A DNA stretch of 38,447 bases. Origin: Clostridia bacterium (GTDB taxonomy: Bacteria > Bacillota > Clostridia > Oscillospirales > Acutalibacteraceae). Under the pieces are notes generated by a model. It saw only the letters and a list, made by a program, of their open reading frames with translations, ran no database searches and had not been told where the DNA came from. Shown here one piece after another: positions 22,986-30,653 of this stretch (the stretch's first letter is position 1; every line of letters begins with the position of its first letter). Position numbers and translations under genes: made by a program. The stretch lies in the NCBI GenBank assembly GCA_024404015.1, contig JAKSQQ010000007.1:1-38447 (forward strand). The letters are read 5' to 3'.

Positions 22986-24122
22986 ATGAGAAAAATAATG
23001 GCTTTTTTTCTTGCATCGGTATTATTCCTTGATATGGTCAGCGTCGGAGTAATCCTTTACTCAAGAGCAAAAGAGCTTTCCAGGCAGGGTGAGGATGATG
23101 TTTACGCCAGAGCCACGGTTGCGGCAATGGGTAATAACCTCATCAGCGACGAAATGAACAGACAGGCGTTTGAAAGAAGCTCCGGCGAGGGCTATGACTA
23201 TAAATTCTTTTACGAAGGCATATCCGATGAAATCGCCGATAAGGATATTGCCTTGCTTACCCTTGAATCCGTAATGTCTTCAGACCATGAGGTTACGGGA
23301 GGCAGTTTGCTGAATGCTCCCGACGAATTGGCGGATACCCTTACGATGCTGGGTGTAAACGTGGTAAATCTTGCATCACCCCACGTGCTTGACTACGGCG
23401 AAAAGGGATTGGAAAACACTCTTGCCTGCTGGGCAAAGAAAAACGTTTCCGCCATAGGCGCATATAAAAAATCAAAGGACGGTCTCAAGCCCGTCATCCG
23501 CAATGTCAACGGAATAAAAATCGGCTTTGTGGGATATACGGAAAAGGCAGAGGGCTTAAGCGGCAGTTCAAAATTCGGAATAATGAATTCTCAGGCGGAA
23601 ACCGCAGTCAGAGACCTTATTACAGAAACCAAGGCAAAGTCAGATGTGGTAATCGTTTACGCTAACTGGGGCGAGGAATTCAGCGCCGAAATAACGGAAA
23701 AGCAGAGAGAAAGCGCACAGAAACTTTCCGATTGGGGAGCCGATGTTGTAATAGGCACCTTCCCCAGAGTTATTCAGCCCATCGAATACATCGTCAGAGA
23801 AGACGGAACGAAAACCCTTGTGGCATATTCTCTCGGAAACCTTATTTCCACAGGCGGCAGTCCCGAATCCCTTCTGGGGGGAATACTTGAATTTGATATC
23901 GTGCGTAAGACCTCAAAATCTCAGGCCGAAATCAAAAACATCAGAATTAAAGGCGTTATCACTCACTACGGTGAGAATATGACAAAAATCAGAAGCTATA
24001 TGCTTTCCGATTACAGCGAAACACTGGCATCGGGACACGCCCTTTACGGCGAGACCGAATGGAATGACCAGTGGCTCAACGCCACGTTTGAAAAAACCTT
24101 TACCGGTGAATTCAGAGGATAA
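22986..24122 (+). CDS. CapA-like protein with degenerate metal site
   Basis: The 378-residue product has an N-terminal membrane anchor or signal (about 5-25) and a CapA/YwtB-type metallophosphatase fold outside the membrane. The family blocks can be traced, but the residues expected to bind metal are changed. AAMGNN (N50) replaces the GD motif; NLASPHVLDYG has Pro at 132 where NNH is usual. VYANWGEE has N227 in place of the HWG histidine, and IGTFPRVIQPIE lacks all histidines of GHHPHV. It is therefore probably not an enzyme of the usual kind and may be a binding protein. It sits between rbgA and rnhB with AAAGGAG upstream of the ATG. Confidence 0.8.
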   Translation: MRKIMAFFLASVLFLDMVSVGVILYSRAKELSRQGEDDVYARATVAAMGNNLISDEMNRQAFERSSGEGYDYKFFYEGISDEIADKDIALLTLESVMSSDHEVTGGSLLNAPDELADTLTMLGVNVVNLASPHVLDYGEKGLENTLACWAKKNVSAIGAYKKSKDGLKPVIRNVNGIKIGFVGYTEKAEGLSGSSKFGIMNSQAETAVRDLITETKAKSDVVIVYANWGEEFSAEITEKQRESAQKLSDWGADVVIGTFPRVIQPIEYIVREDGTKTLVAYSLGNLISTGGSPESLLGGILEFDIVRKTSKSQAEIKNIRIKGVITHYGENMTKIRSYMLSDYSETLASGHALYGETEWNDQWLNATFEKTFTGEFRG

Positions 24123-24125
24123 TAT

Positions 24126-24725
24126 ATGGAATATAACTATGAGCTTTCCGCAGGTGAAAAGGGATATAAATCAGTGTGCGGTATAGATGAGGCAGGCAGA
24201 GGTCCTCTTGCAGGTCCCGTTTATGCGGCGGCGGTGATTCTGCCCGCAGGGCTTGAAATACCCGGACTTAACGATTCAAAAAAGCTGACGGAAAAAAAGA
24301 GGGAAGAGCTTTTTGACATCATAACGGAAAAAGCAGTTTCATATTCAATCGCCTTTGCCACCGCAAAGGAAATAGACGAAATAAATATTTTGCAGGCAAC
24401 CTTTCTTGCCATGAGAAGAGCTCAGGAGGGTCTGGATATTCCCGCCGACTACGCTCTCATTGACGGCAACAGAATGCCTCCCCTTGCCATTGACGGAGAA
24501 ACAATAATCAAAGGGGATGCAAAAAGTCCCTCCGTTGCCGCGGCATCAATTCTTGCCAAGGTCAGCAGGGACAGATATATGTATGAACTTGATAAGCAGT
24601 TACCTCAGTATTGCTTCGCACAGCATAAGGGTTACGGCACGAAGCTTCATTACGAATGTATTGAGAAGCACGGCATTTCAGAGCATCACCGTCTTACGTT
24701 TCTCAAGAAAATAATCAACAAGTAA
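24126..24725 (+). CDS. rnhB: Ribonuclease HII
   Basis: This 199-residue cytoplasmic nuclease removes RNA from RNA-DNA hybrids and single ribonucleotides from DNA. The catalytic DEAG motif is at D21-E22 (GIDEAGRGPLAGPVYAAA), followed by LNDSKKLTEKKRE, the third acidic residue in ALIDGNRMP, and KGDAKSPSVAAASILAKV. All are typical of type 2 RNase H. The ATG at 24126 has AGAGGAT upstream and lies 3 bases past the CapA-like gene. Its place after rbgA matches the gene order found in many Bacillota. Confidence 0.97.
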   Translation: MEYNYELSAGEKGYKSVCGIDEAGRGPLAGPVYAAAVILPAGLEIPGLNDSKKLTEKKREELFDIITEKAVSYSIAFATAKEIDEINILQATFLAMRRAQEGLDIPADYALIDGNRMPPLAIDGETIIKGDAKSPSVAAASILAKVSRDRYMYELDKQLPQYCFAQHKGYGTKLHYECIEKHGISEHHRLTFLKKIINK

Positions 24726-24726
24726 T

Positions 24727-25080
24727 ATGATTAAAAATAAATCCGGTGTCTGGGGCGAAATATATGCCGCAAGATACTTAAGAGATAATAAATACAAGAT
24801 AATCACCTCTAACTATGTTTGCCGTTTCGGTGAGCTTGATCTGGTTGCTTTCAAAAATAAAACGCTGTGCATAGTTGAAGTCAAAACAAGGGACGAGGAA
24901 ACCTCCGTCAGACCCATGGAGGCGGTTGACGAAAACAAGCAGGAGAGAATCACAATGGCGGCAAACAGCTTCCTGCGTTACTCAAAGCTTGACTATCCCA
25001 CAAGGTTTGACGTGTGTGAGGTATATCTTGACAAGGACTGTAATCCCGTGAAGATAAATTATATGGAAAATGCTTTCTGA
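24727..25080 (+). CDS. yraN: UPF0102 (YraN-family) endonuclease-like protein
   Basis: The 117-residue product has the restriction-endonuclease-like core of the YraN family: GEIYAARYL near the start, then FGELDLVAFKNKTLCIVEVKTR with its D-x(n)-E-x-K metal-binding pattern, and RITMAANSFL. The family's cellular role is not firmly established, though a Holliday-junction or DNA-repair function has been suggested. The gene starts 1 base past the rnhB stop, without a visible ribosome binding site of its own, so translation is probably coupled to rnhB. The rnhB-yraN pairing is widespread. Confidence 0.93.
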   Translation: MIKNKSGVWGEIYAARYLRDNKYKIITSNYVCRFGELDLVAFKNKTLCIVEVKTRDEETSVRPMEAVDENKQERITMAANSFLRYSKLDYPTRFDVCEVYLDKDCNPVKINYMENAF

Positions 25081-25095
25081 AAGGGGAGAGAAACT

Positions 25096-25593
25096 TTGGA
25101 GTCCGCAGTAAACAGCATAATCGGCTTCTTTACGGATACGACTCCGAAGGAGCTTATAGTTTTTCTCATTTCACTTCTGCCCGTTCTTGAATGCAGAGGC
25201 GGTATGCTTGCCGCGAAGCTTTTGGGAGTAAAACTTTGGAAGGCGTTTATTATCTGCTACGCGGGAAATATCGTTCCCATACCCTTCATTCTGCTTTTTG
25301 TCAGAAAAATTTTCAGATTTTTAGGAAGATTTGAATGGACAAAAAAGCTGGTTGATAAGATTGTGAGACGTTCCCTTAAAAAAGGGAATAATGTGGTCAG
25401 ATACAAGGGTTGGGGTCTGCTTCTTTTCGTGTCAATTCCCTTACCCGGTACCGGGGGCTGGACGGGAGCCGTGCTTGCGGATATACTGGATTTAAGATTC
25501 AAATACTCCCTGCCCATAATTGCCCTGGGTGTTTTTATTGCGGACCTTATTATGACGGCGTTGTCCTACGGTCTGCTGGGACTTGTGATATAA
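25096..25593 (+). CDS. Small multidrug-export-type membrane protein (COG2426)
   Basis: This 165-residue membrane protein has about four hydrophobic helices. The segments LLPVLECRGGMLAAKLLGV, WGLLLFVSIPLPGTGGWTGA and ILDLRFKYSLPIIALGV match the COG2426/PF06695 family, annotated as putative small multidrug export protein. The annotation is historical and the true substrate is unknown. The start is TTG at 25096, with GGGGAG 7 bases upstream. It is 15 bases after yraN and ends the plus-strand run, with a strong terminator following. Confidence 0.85.
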   Translation: MESAVNSIIGFFTDTTPKELIVFLISLLPVLECRGGMLAAKLLGVKLWKAFIICYAGNIVPIPFILLFVRKIFRFLGRFEWTKKLVDKIVRRSLKKGNNVVRYKGWGLLLFVSIPLPGTGGWTGAVLADILDLRFKYSLPIIALGVFIADLIMTALSYGLLGLVI

Positions 25594-25614
25594 GTTAATA
25601 TTCAATGCGATAAT

Positions 25615-25659
25615 AAATCAGCACCTGCCCGGATTCAAGCAGGTGCTGATTTGTTTTTT
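25615..25659 (+). terminator. Terminator between converging operons
   Basis: A perfect 14-bp stem (25615-25628 with 25639-25652, loop 25629-25638) is followed on the plus strand by GTTTTTT. It lies 21 bases past the COG2426 gene and only 5 bases from the xylB stop on the other strand. The hairpin can also serve the minus-strand operon, although the minus-strand tail is not U-rich. Confidence 0.92.
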
Positions 25660-27091
25660 ATTCATCTATAATCTTTGCGGCTTTATACAGCTTCAGATAT
25701 TTAAGATATTTCTTTTCATAGTAATCCGTCAGGCAGGTGTCGGGGCGGATTATTTCCTTCGTACCGTAAAATGCTGACGAAATATCCTTTCCCGTTCCCT
25801 TTGCCGCAAGGATGCAGGCACCGAGAACTCCTCCGTGTTCAAGCAGGGGAACGCTGATATCTATGCCCAGCACGGTAGCCAATAGCTCTGTCCAGAAACG
25901 GCTTTTCGTGCCGCCGCCGCAGATACCCGATCGGGTTATATTTACGCCCAGGGACTTAATGATTTCAACGTTTTGCTTAAGGGAGAATGCAACTCCTTCA
26001 AGTACCGCAAGAGCCATTTCCTCCCTTGTGGTGTTCATGGAAAGACCGTAAAACATACCTCTTACCTTTGTGTCGTTGACGGGAGAGCGTTCACCCATCA
26101 GATAGGGCAGGAAGATAACATCGCTTTTGCCCGCATACTGTTTTACATCTTCACTGTAATCGGCTTTGAGTATATCCTCAATCCACCATTTGTTGCATGA
26201 TGCGGCGGTGAGAGTGCAGGCGAGGTAATGATATTTTCCGTTTGCGGAGCAGAAGGAATGGATGGCATTCTCTCTGTCGCAATTGTATTTATCTGAGCAT
26301 ACGAAAACCGTACCCGAGGTACCCAGAGAAATGTTGCAGTCACCGTCGCTGACGGCTCCCGTTCCGATTGCCGAGGCGGCATTGTCGCCGGCACCGATGA
26401 CGATTTTAACCTCATCAAAGCCAAGCTCCTGCGCTATTTCCTTTTTCAGATTGCCTATCGGCTCATAGCTTTCAGATACCTTCGGAAGCTTATCCTCGGA
26501 TATATGGCATATTTCAAGCATTTCGTCTGACCAGCATCTGTTTTTGGTGTCAAAGTAAAGTGTACCTGCCGCATCCGAGGTGTCGGTGGCAAAAACTCCC
26601 GACATCATATATGCAACGTAATCCTTGGGCAAACAGATTTTTTCCGCTCTTGCAAAATTTTCCGGCTCGTTATTGTAAACCCAGAGAAGCTTGGGTGCGG
26701 TAAAGCCGGCAAAGGCAATGTTTCCGGTATTGTCAAGCAGGAAGTCCTTGCCGATTTCGTTGTTGAGATATGAAACCTCTTTTTCGCTTCTGCCGTCATT
26801 CCAGAGAACGGCGGGGCGAATAACCCTGTCTTCCCCGTCAAGCATTACGAGACCGTGCATCTGACCGGAGAAGCTGATTGCTCTGACCTTGCTTTTATCA
26901 ATATCAGCAGTCAGCTCTTTTATTGCGTCTATGCTTTCGTTGTACCAGTCTTCGGGATTTTGCTCCGACCATCCGCTGTGGGGAAAGGAGAGAGGATAAT
27001 CCCTTGACACCGTGCCGATTATTTCACAGTCACTTGTGAGCATCGCCTTAACCGAGGAGGTGCCCACGTCAAGTCCGATATAGTAATCCAT
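25658..27091 (-). CDS. xylB: Xylulokinase
   Basis: This 477-residue FGGY kinase phosphorylates D-xylulose to D-xylulose 5-phosphate in the cytoplasm. It has the N-terminal GLDVGTSSVKAML motif with Asp8, the sugar-binding loop FSGQMHGLVML (Met-His as in E. coli XylB), the catalytic Asp in GAGDNAASAIGTGAV, and the closing GGVLGACILAAKG. Length and motifs fit XylB better than glycerol, rhamnulose or ribulose kinases. It starts 2 bases after the isomerase stop with a GGGGG-type site within that gene, and is the last gene of the operon. It should feed the pentose phosphate pathway. Confidence 0.9.
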   Translation of the reverse strand: MDYYIGLDVGTSSVKAMLTSDCEIIGTVSRDYPLSFPHSGWSEQNPEDWYNESIDAIKELTADIDKSKVRAISFSGQMHGLVMLDGEDRVIRPAVLWNDGRSEKEVSYLNNEIGKDFLLDNTGNIAFAGFTAPKLLWVYNNEPENFARAEKICLPKDYVAYMMSGVFATDTSDAAGTLYFDTKNRCWSDEMLEICHISEDKLPKVSESYEPIGNLKKEIAQELGFDEVKIVIGAGDNAASAIGTGAVSDGDCNISLGTSGTVFVCSDKYNCDRENAIHSFCSANGKYHYLACTLTAASCNKWWIEDILKADYSEDVKQYAGKSDVIFLPYLMGERSPVNDTKVRGMFYGLSMNTTREEMALAVLEGVAFSLKQNVEIIKSLGVNITRSGICGGGTKSRFWTELLATVLGIDISVPLLEHGGVLGACILAAKGTGKDISSAFYGTKEIIRPDTCLTDYYEKKYLKYLKLYKAAKIIDE

Positions 27092-27093
27092 AA

Positions 27094-28563
27094 TTACCCC
27101 CAGGGATTTTCGGTGGGATATCTGACCTCTTTCGGCTGATTATATCCGATATCGGCTACACCGAAATATCTGAATATCTCATAGAGTGATTTGCCGCAAT
27201 GAGAGAATGCTACCGCACCGTGGTGAGGGAATTTCTTTTCAATGAGAACGTGACGGTAGAATCTGCCCATTTCGGGAATGGCAAATACACCGATACCCCC
27301 GAAGGAACGGGTGGCAACAGGAAGCACCTCGCCCTGAGCAATGTATGACCTGAGCTTGCCCTCGCTGTCGCATTGCAGACGGTAGAATGTAATATCCGAA
27401 GGAGCAATGTCTCCCTCGAGAGTACCTCTTGTGAAATCGGGTTCGCTTCCTGCGGGCTCAAGCAGTCTGTGCTGAATGAGCTGATATTTTACACCGCAGC
27501 CGTCACACATTTTGCAGGAGGGAGTGTTTCCGCAATGGAAGCCCATAAATGTATCTTTAATATGGTAATTGAATTTGCCCTTGATATTTTCTTCATAGAT
27601 GTATGCGGGAACGGAATTGTTGATATCAAGCAGAGTGACTGCATCCTTTGTTACGCAGGCACCGATATATTCCGAAAGAGCACCGTAAATATCCACCTCG
27701 CAGGCAACGGGAATGCCCTTTGAAGCAAGGCGTGAATTGACGTAGCAGGGCTCAAAGCCGAACTGCTCGGGGAAGGCAGGCCAGCATTTATCCGCAAAGA
27801 CTACGTACTCTCTGTCACCTTTGTGCTTTTCTGCCCAGTCAAGAAGGGTCAGCTCAAAGCGAGCCATTCTTTCAAGCATATCCTCATAGACGTTTTCGCC
27901 CATTTCGGCTTTCATTTCTTCAATGATTGTGTTTATTCTTAAATCCCCTTTAAGAGAGTTGTATGCAACGAGCAGGTCAAGCTCGCTGTTTTCTTCGATT
28001 TCAACGCCCAGCTCATAAAGTCCCTTTATGGGAGCATTGCAGGCAAAGAAATCCTGGGGTCTGGGACCGAAGGTGATGATTTTAAGATTTGAAACGCCGA
28101 TGATTCCTCTTGCAACAGGGATAAATTCCTTAATCATCTGTGCGCATTCCTCTGCCGTACCTACGGGATAGGAGGGGATGTATGCCTTGAGATGACGCAT
28201 ACCCAGATTGTATGAGCAGTTGAGCATACCGCAGTAGGCATCGCCTCTGCCGTTAATCATATCTCCGTCACCCTCTGCGGCGGCAATTACCATAGAGGGG
28301 CCCTTGAATTTCTTTACAAGGAGTGTTTCGGGAGTTTCGGGGCCGAAGTTGCCGAGAAAGACTACCAGCGCATTTACACCGTGGGCTTCTGCGTCGGCGA
28401 TTGCTCTTGATACGTCTGCCTCGTTTTCAACGGTTACGGGACATTCATAGAGTCCTTCACCGAATGCCTTGACTATATTTGCTCTGCGCATTTCCGAAAG
28501 CGCAATAGGGAAGCAGTCACGGGAAACTGCGATTATGCCGGGTTTAACTGAGGGAATATTCAT
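27094..28563 (-). CDS. FucI/AraA-superfamily sugar isomerase, probable pentose isomerase
   Basis: This 489-residue cytoplasmic aldose-ketose isomerase has the L-fucose/L-arabinose isomerase fold. Metal ligands can be assigned to E289 (ACEVDIYGALS), D313 (LLDINNS, the FucI spacing of 24) and H343 (GFHCGNTPSC). The Cys-rich stretch SCKMCDGCG (349-357) just after the histidine is unusual and might bind a metal. Its partners are a GH3 glycosidase and XylB. D-xylose to D-xylulose, or another pentose reaction giving a XylB substrate, is therefore the simplest guess, although XylA is the usual enzyme. It is a paralogue of the SQ isomerase at 12011-13345. The ATG at 28563 has CCGGAGG upstream. Confidence 0.82.
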   Translation of the reverse strand: MNIPSVKPGIIAVSRDCFPIALSEMRRANIVKAFGEGLYECPVTVENEADVSRAIADAEAHGVNALVVFLGNFGPETPETLLVKKFKGPSMVIAAAEGDGDMINGRGDAYCGMLNCSYNLGMRHLKAYIPSYPVGTAEECAQMIKEFIPVARGIIGVSNLKIITFGPRPQDFFACNAPIKGLYELGVEIEENSELDLLVAYNSLKGDLRINTIIEEMKAEMGENVYEDMLERMARFELTLLDWAEKHKGDREYVVFADKCWPAFPEQFGFEPCYVNSRLASKGIPVACEVDIYGALSEYIGACVTKDAVTLLDINNSVPAYIYEENIKGKFNYHIKDTFMGFHCGNTPSCKMCDGCGVKYQLIQHRLLEPAGSEPDFTRGTLEGDIAPSDITFYRLQCDSEGKLRSYIAQGEVLPVATRSFGGIGVFAIPEMGRFYRHVLIEKKFPHHGAVAFSHCGKSLYEIFRYFGVADIGYNQPKEVRYPTENPWG

Positions 28564-28575
28564 AACGACCTCCGG

Positions 28576-30642
28576 TTATATTTCAATTTCTGTTTTCTTT
28601 TTCATTGCGTCCTCTGCATCTTGACCGATGTAGAGGGTATATTTTTTCTCGTTGTAGGTTGATTTTGTTGCGGGATCATAAAACGCAAGACGGCTCAGAG
28701 GGATTGAAAGAGTCACTCTCTGACTTTCGCCTGCCGCCACAAGCACCTTTTTGAAGCCCTTGAGCAGCTTTACGGGGTGGTCGCCCTTTGCTCCCGCATA
28801 GACCTGGATAACGGTTTTGCCGTCTCTGTCACCCTTGTTTTTGACCGTAAGAGAAACCTGCACTTCGCCGTTTTTGACCTTTGCGGTTACCCTCTGATAG
28901 TCAAATTTCGTATAGGACAGACCAAAGCCGAAGGGGAAGGATGCGGTTTTGCCTTCCTTATCAAGAAGGGTGTAACCGTGATAATAGCCGTAAAGCATAT
29001 CTCTTTCCTTGCTTCCCGGGAAGAGGAAGGGCGGATAATCATCTTCATCCTTTGCTATTGTAAAGGGCAGATGACCCGAGGGATTGACATTGCCTGCGAT
29101 AATGTCCGCAAGAGCGTTGCCGCCCTCCATACCACCGTAAAATGAATGAAGTATTGCGCTGACGCTGTCCTTCCATTCGTCAATTATGTAGGCACTGCCG
29201 CCGATAATGTTGACGATTACATTTTTGCAGGATGCAACGGCGTGACGGATGAGAGCTGTTTCGTCCTTTGATATACGCAGGGAGTATCTGTCTCCGCTCA
29301 GACCCATTTCGGCTACATCGTCGTTTTTGGTGAAGTTGGCGAGGTTTTCGCCCTCCTGCTTGTAATCGCTGCCTACACAGAGGATTACCGCATCGCAATT
29401 CTGGATTTCGGATTCCTTGGGGGTAAGACTTGTTCCCTCAAGAAGCACCACGTTATTTTTGCCGAAAACGTTGCAGAGTCCCTCGTAGGGTGTGACGGTG
29501 TATGGACTGTAAACGGAGCTGGAGCCGTGGTCGCCTACGTTGATTTTATTTGCATATCTGCCGACTACCGCAACCTTCATTGATTTGTCAAGGGGAAGCA
29601 GACCGTTGTTTTTCAGCAGTACCGTTCCTTCAGCCGCGGCTCTGCGGGCAAGGGCGGTATGCTCTTTGCCTGCTACGACGGATTTGTCGGCTTTTTTAAG
29701 CTTCGGAGTAATTTTTATAAGACCTCTCAGAATACTCTGAACAGAGGAATCTACGTTATCCATGGATATTTTGCCGGCCTTCAGATTGAAGGGGAGGGTG
29801 GTGTAGCGCATAATCTGAGGCATTTCAATATCAAGACCCGCCTTCAACGCCTTGGGAGCGCTTCTGACACCCATAAGGAAATCGGAAATGGTGAAGCCCG
29901 TAAATCCCCATTGGTCACGGAGAATATCCTTAAGCAGATATTTGCTTTCACAGCAGTGGTCACCTCTGAAAAGATTGTACGCACCCATTATTGACATTGC
30001 GCCTGCGTCAATGCAGGCCTTGAAGTGGGGCAGATAAACCTCGTGAAGGGTGACTTCATCGCAGTTAACGTTAACGTCAAAGCGGATGTTTTCAATGCTG
30101 TTGAGAGCGAAGTGCTTGGGGCAGGCGATAACGCCCTTATCCTGCACCGCCTTTGTCAGAGCAACGCCCATTTCGGAAAGCAGACAGGGGTCTTCGCCGT
30201 AGGTTTCCTGGGCTCTGCCCCAACGGGGATTTCTCAGCAGATTGATACAGATTCCGGCAAAGTAGTTTCCGCCCTGGGCGGTTACCTCATCAGCAATAGC
30301 GGAGCCGATTTCGTATTCAAGCTCGCTGTCAAAGGATGCGCCTCTCAGCATGGAAACGGGGAAGCAGGTGCTTTTTCCCATTACGCATCCTCTGGGCCCG
30401 TCAGAGAAAGCTACCCGGGGGATTCCCAGACGCTTTACGCCTCCCGCAATGCAGGGGCGGCAGTTATATTTCTGACCGTTGACGAAAAGGTCGTAGCCGT
30501 TTCTGACAAAAAACTGCTTGCCCGAAAGCATACTCAGTTTTTCTTTCAGCGTCAGCTGGTCGCACAGCTTTTCCGCGGCGGCGTAAAGACCCTCGTCGGT
30601 GGGGTTTTCGGTGTAATATTTGACTGCATCATCAAAATTCAT
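28576..30642 (-). CDS. Glycoside hydrolase family 3 (beta-glucosidase or beta-xylosidase type)
   Basis: This 688-residue retaining beta-glycosidase has no signal peptide, so it acts on imported oligosaccharides. The N-terminal GH3 barrel (about 30-290) contains AFSDGPRG, RNPRWGRAQETYGEDP, the KH motif (176-177) and the nucleophile D254 in GFTISDFLMGV. The C-terminal GH3 domain (about 320-540) includes VGRYANKINVGDHGSSSV. A fibronectin-like domain (about 590-680) ends the protein. Motifs alone do not separate glucosidase from xylosidase or arabinosidase. The isomerase-xylulokinase pair downstream (12-base gap) favours a pentoside. The ATG at 30642 has GAGAGGTG upstream, 11 bases after the protease gene. 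Confidence 0.9.
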   Translation of the reverse strand: MNFDDAVKYYTENPTDEGLYAAAEKLCDQLTLKEKLSMLSGKQFFVRNGYDLFVNGQKYNCRPCIAGGVKRLGIPRVAFSDGPRGCVMGKSTCFPVSMLRGASFDSELEYEIGSAIADEVTAQGGNYFAGICINLLRNPRWGRAQETYGEDPCLLSEMGVALTKAVQDKGVIACPKHFALNSIENIRFDVNVNCDEVTLHEVYLPHFKACIDAGAMSIMGAYNLFRGDHCCESKYLLKDILRDQWGFTGFTISDFLMGVRSAPKALKAGLDIEMPQIMRYTTLPFNLKAGKISMDNVDSSVQSILRGLIKITPKLKKADKSVVAGKEHTALARRAAAEGTVLLKNNGLLPLDKSMKVAVVGRYANKINVGDHGSSSVYSPYTVTPYEGLCNVFGKNNVVLLEGTSLTPKESEIQNCDAVILCVGSDYKQEGENLANFTKNDDVAEMGLSGDRYSLRISKDETALIRHAVASCKNVIVNIIGGSAYIIDEWKDSVSAILHSFYGGMEGGNALADIIAGNVNPSGHLPFTIAKDEDDYPPFLFPGSKERDMLYGYYHGYTLLDKEGKTASFPFGFGLSYTKFDYQRVTAKVKNGEVQVSLTVKNKGDRDGKTVIQVYAGAKGDHPVKLLKGFKKVLVAAGESQRVTLSIPLSRLAFYDPATKSTYNEKKYTLYIGQDAEDAMKKKTEIEI

Positions 30643-30653
30643 GTACGCACCTC

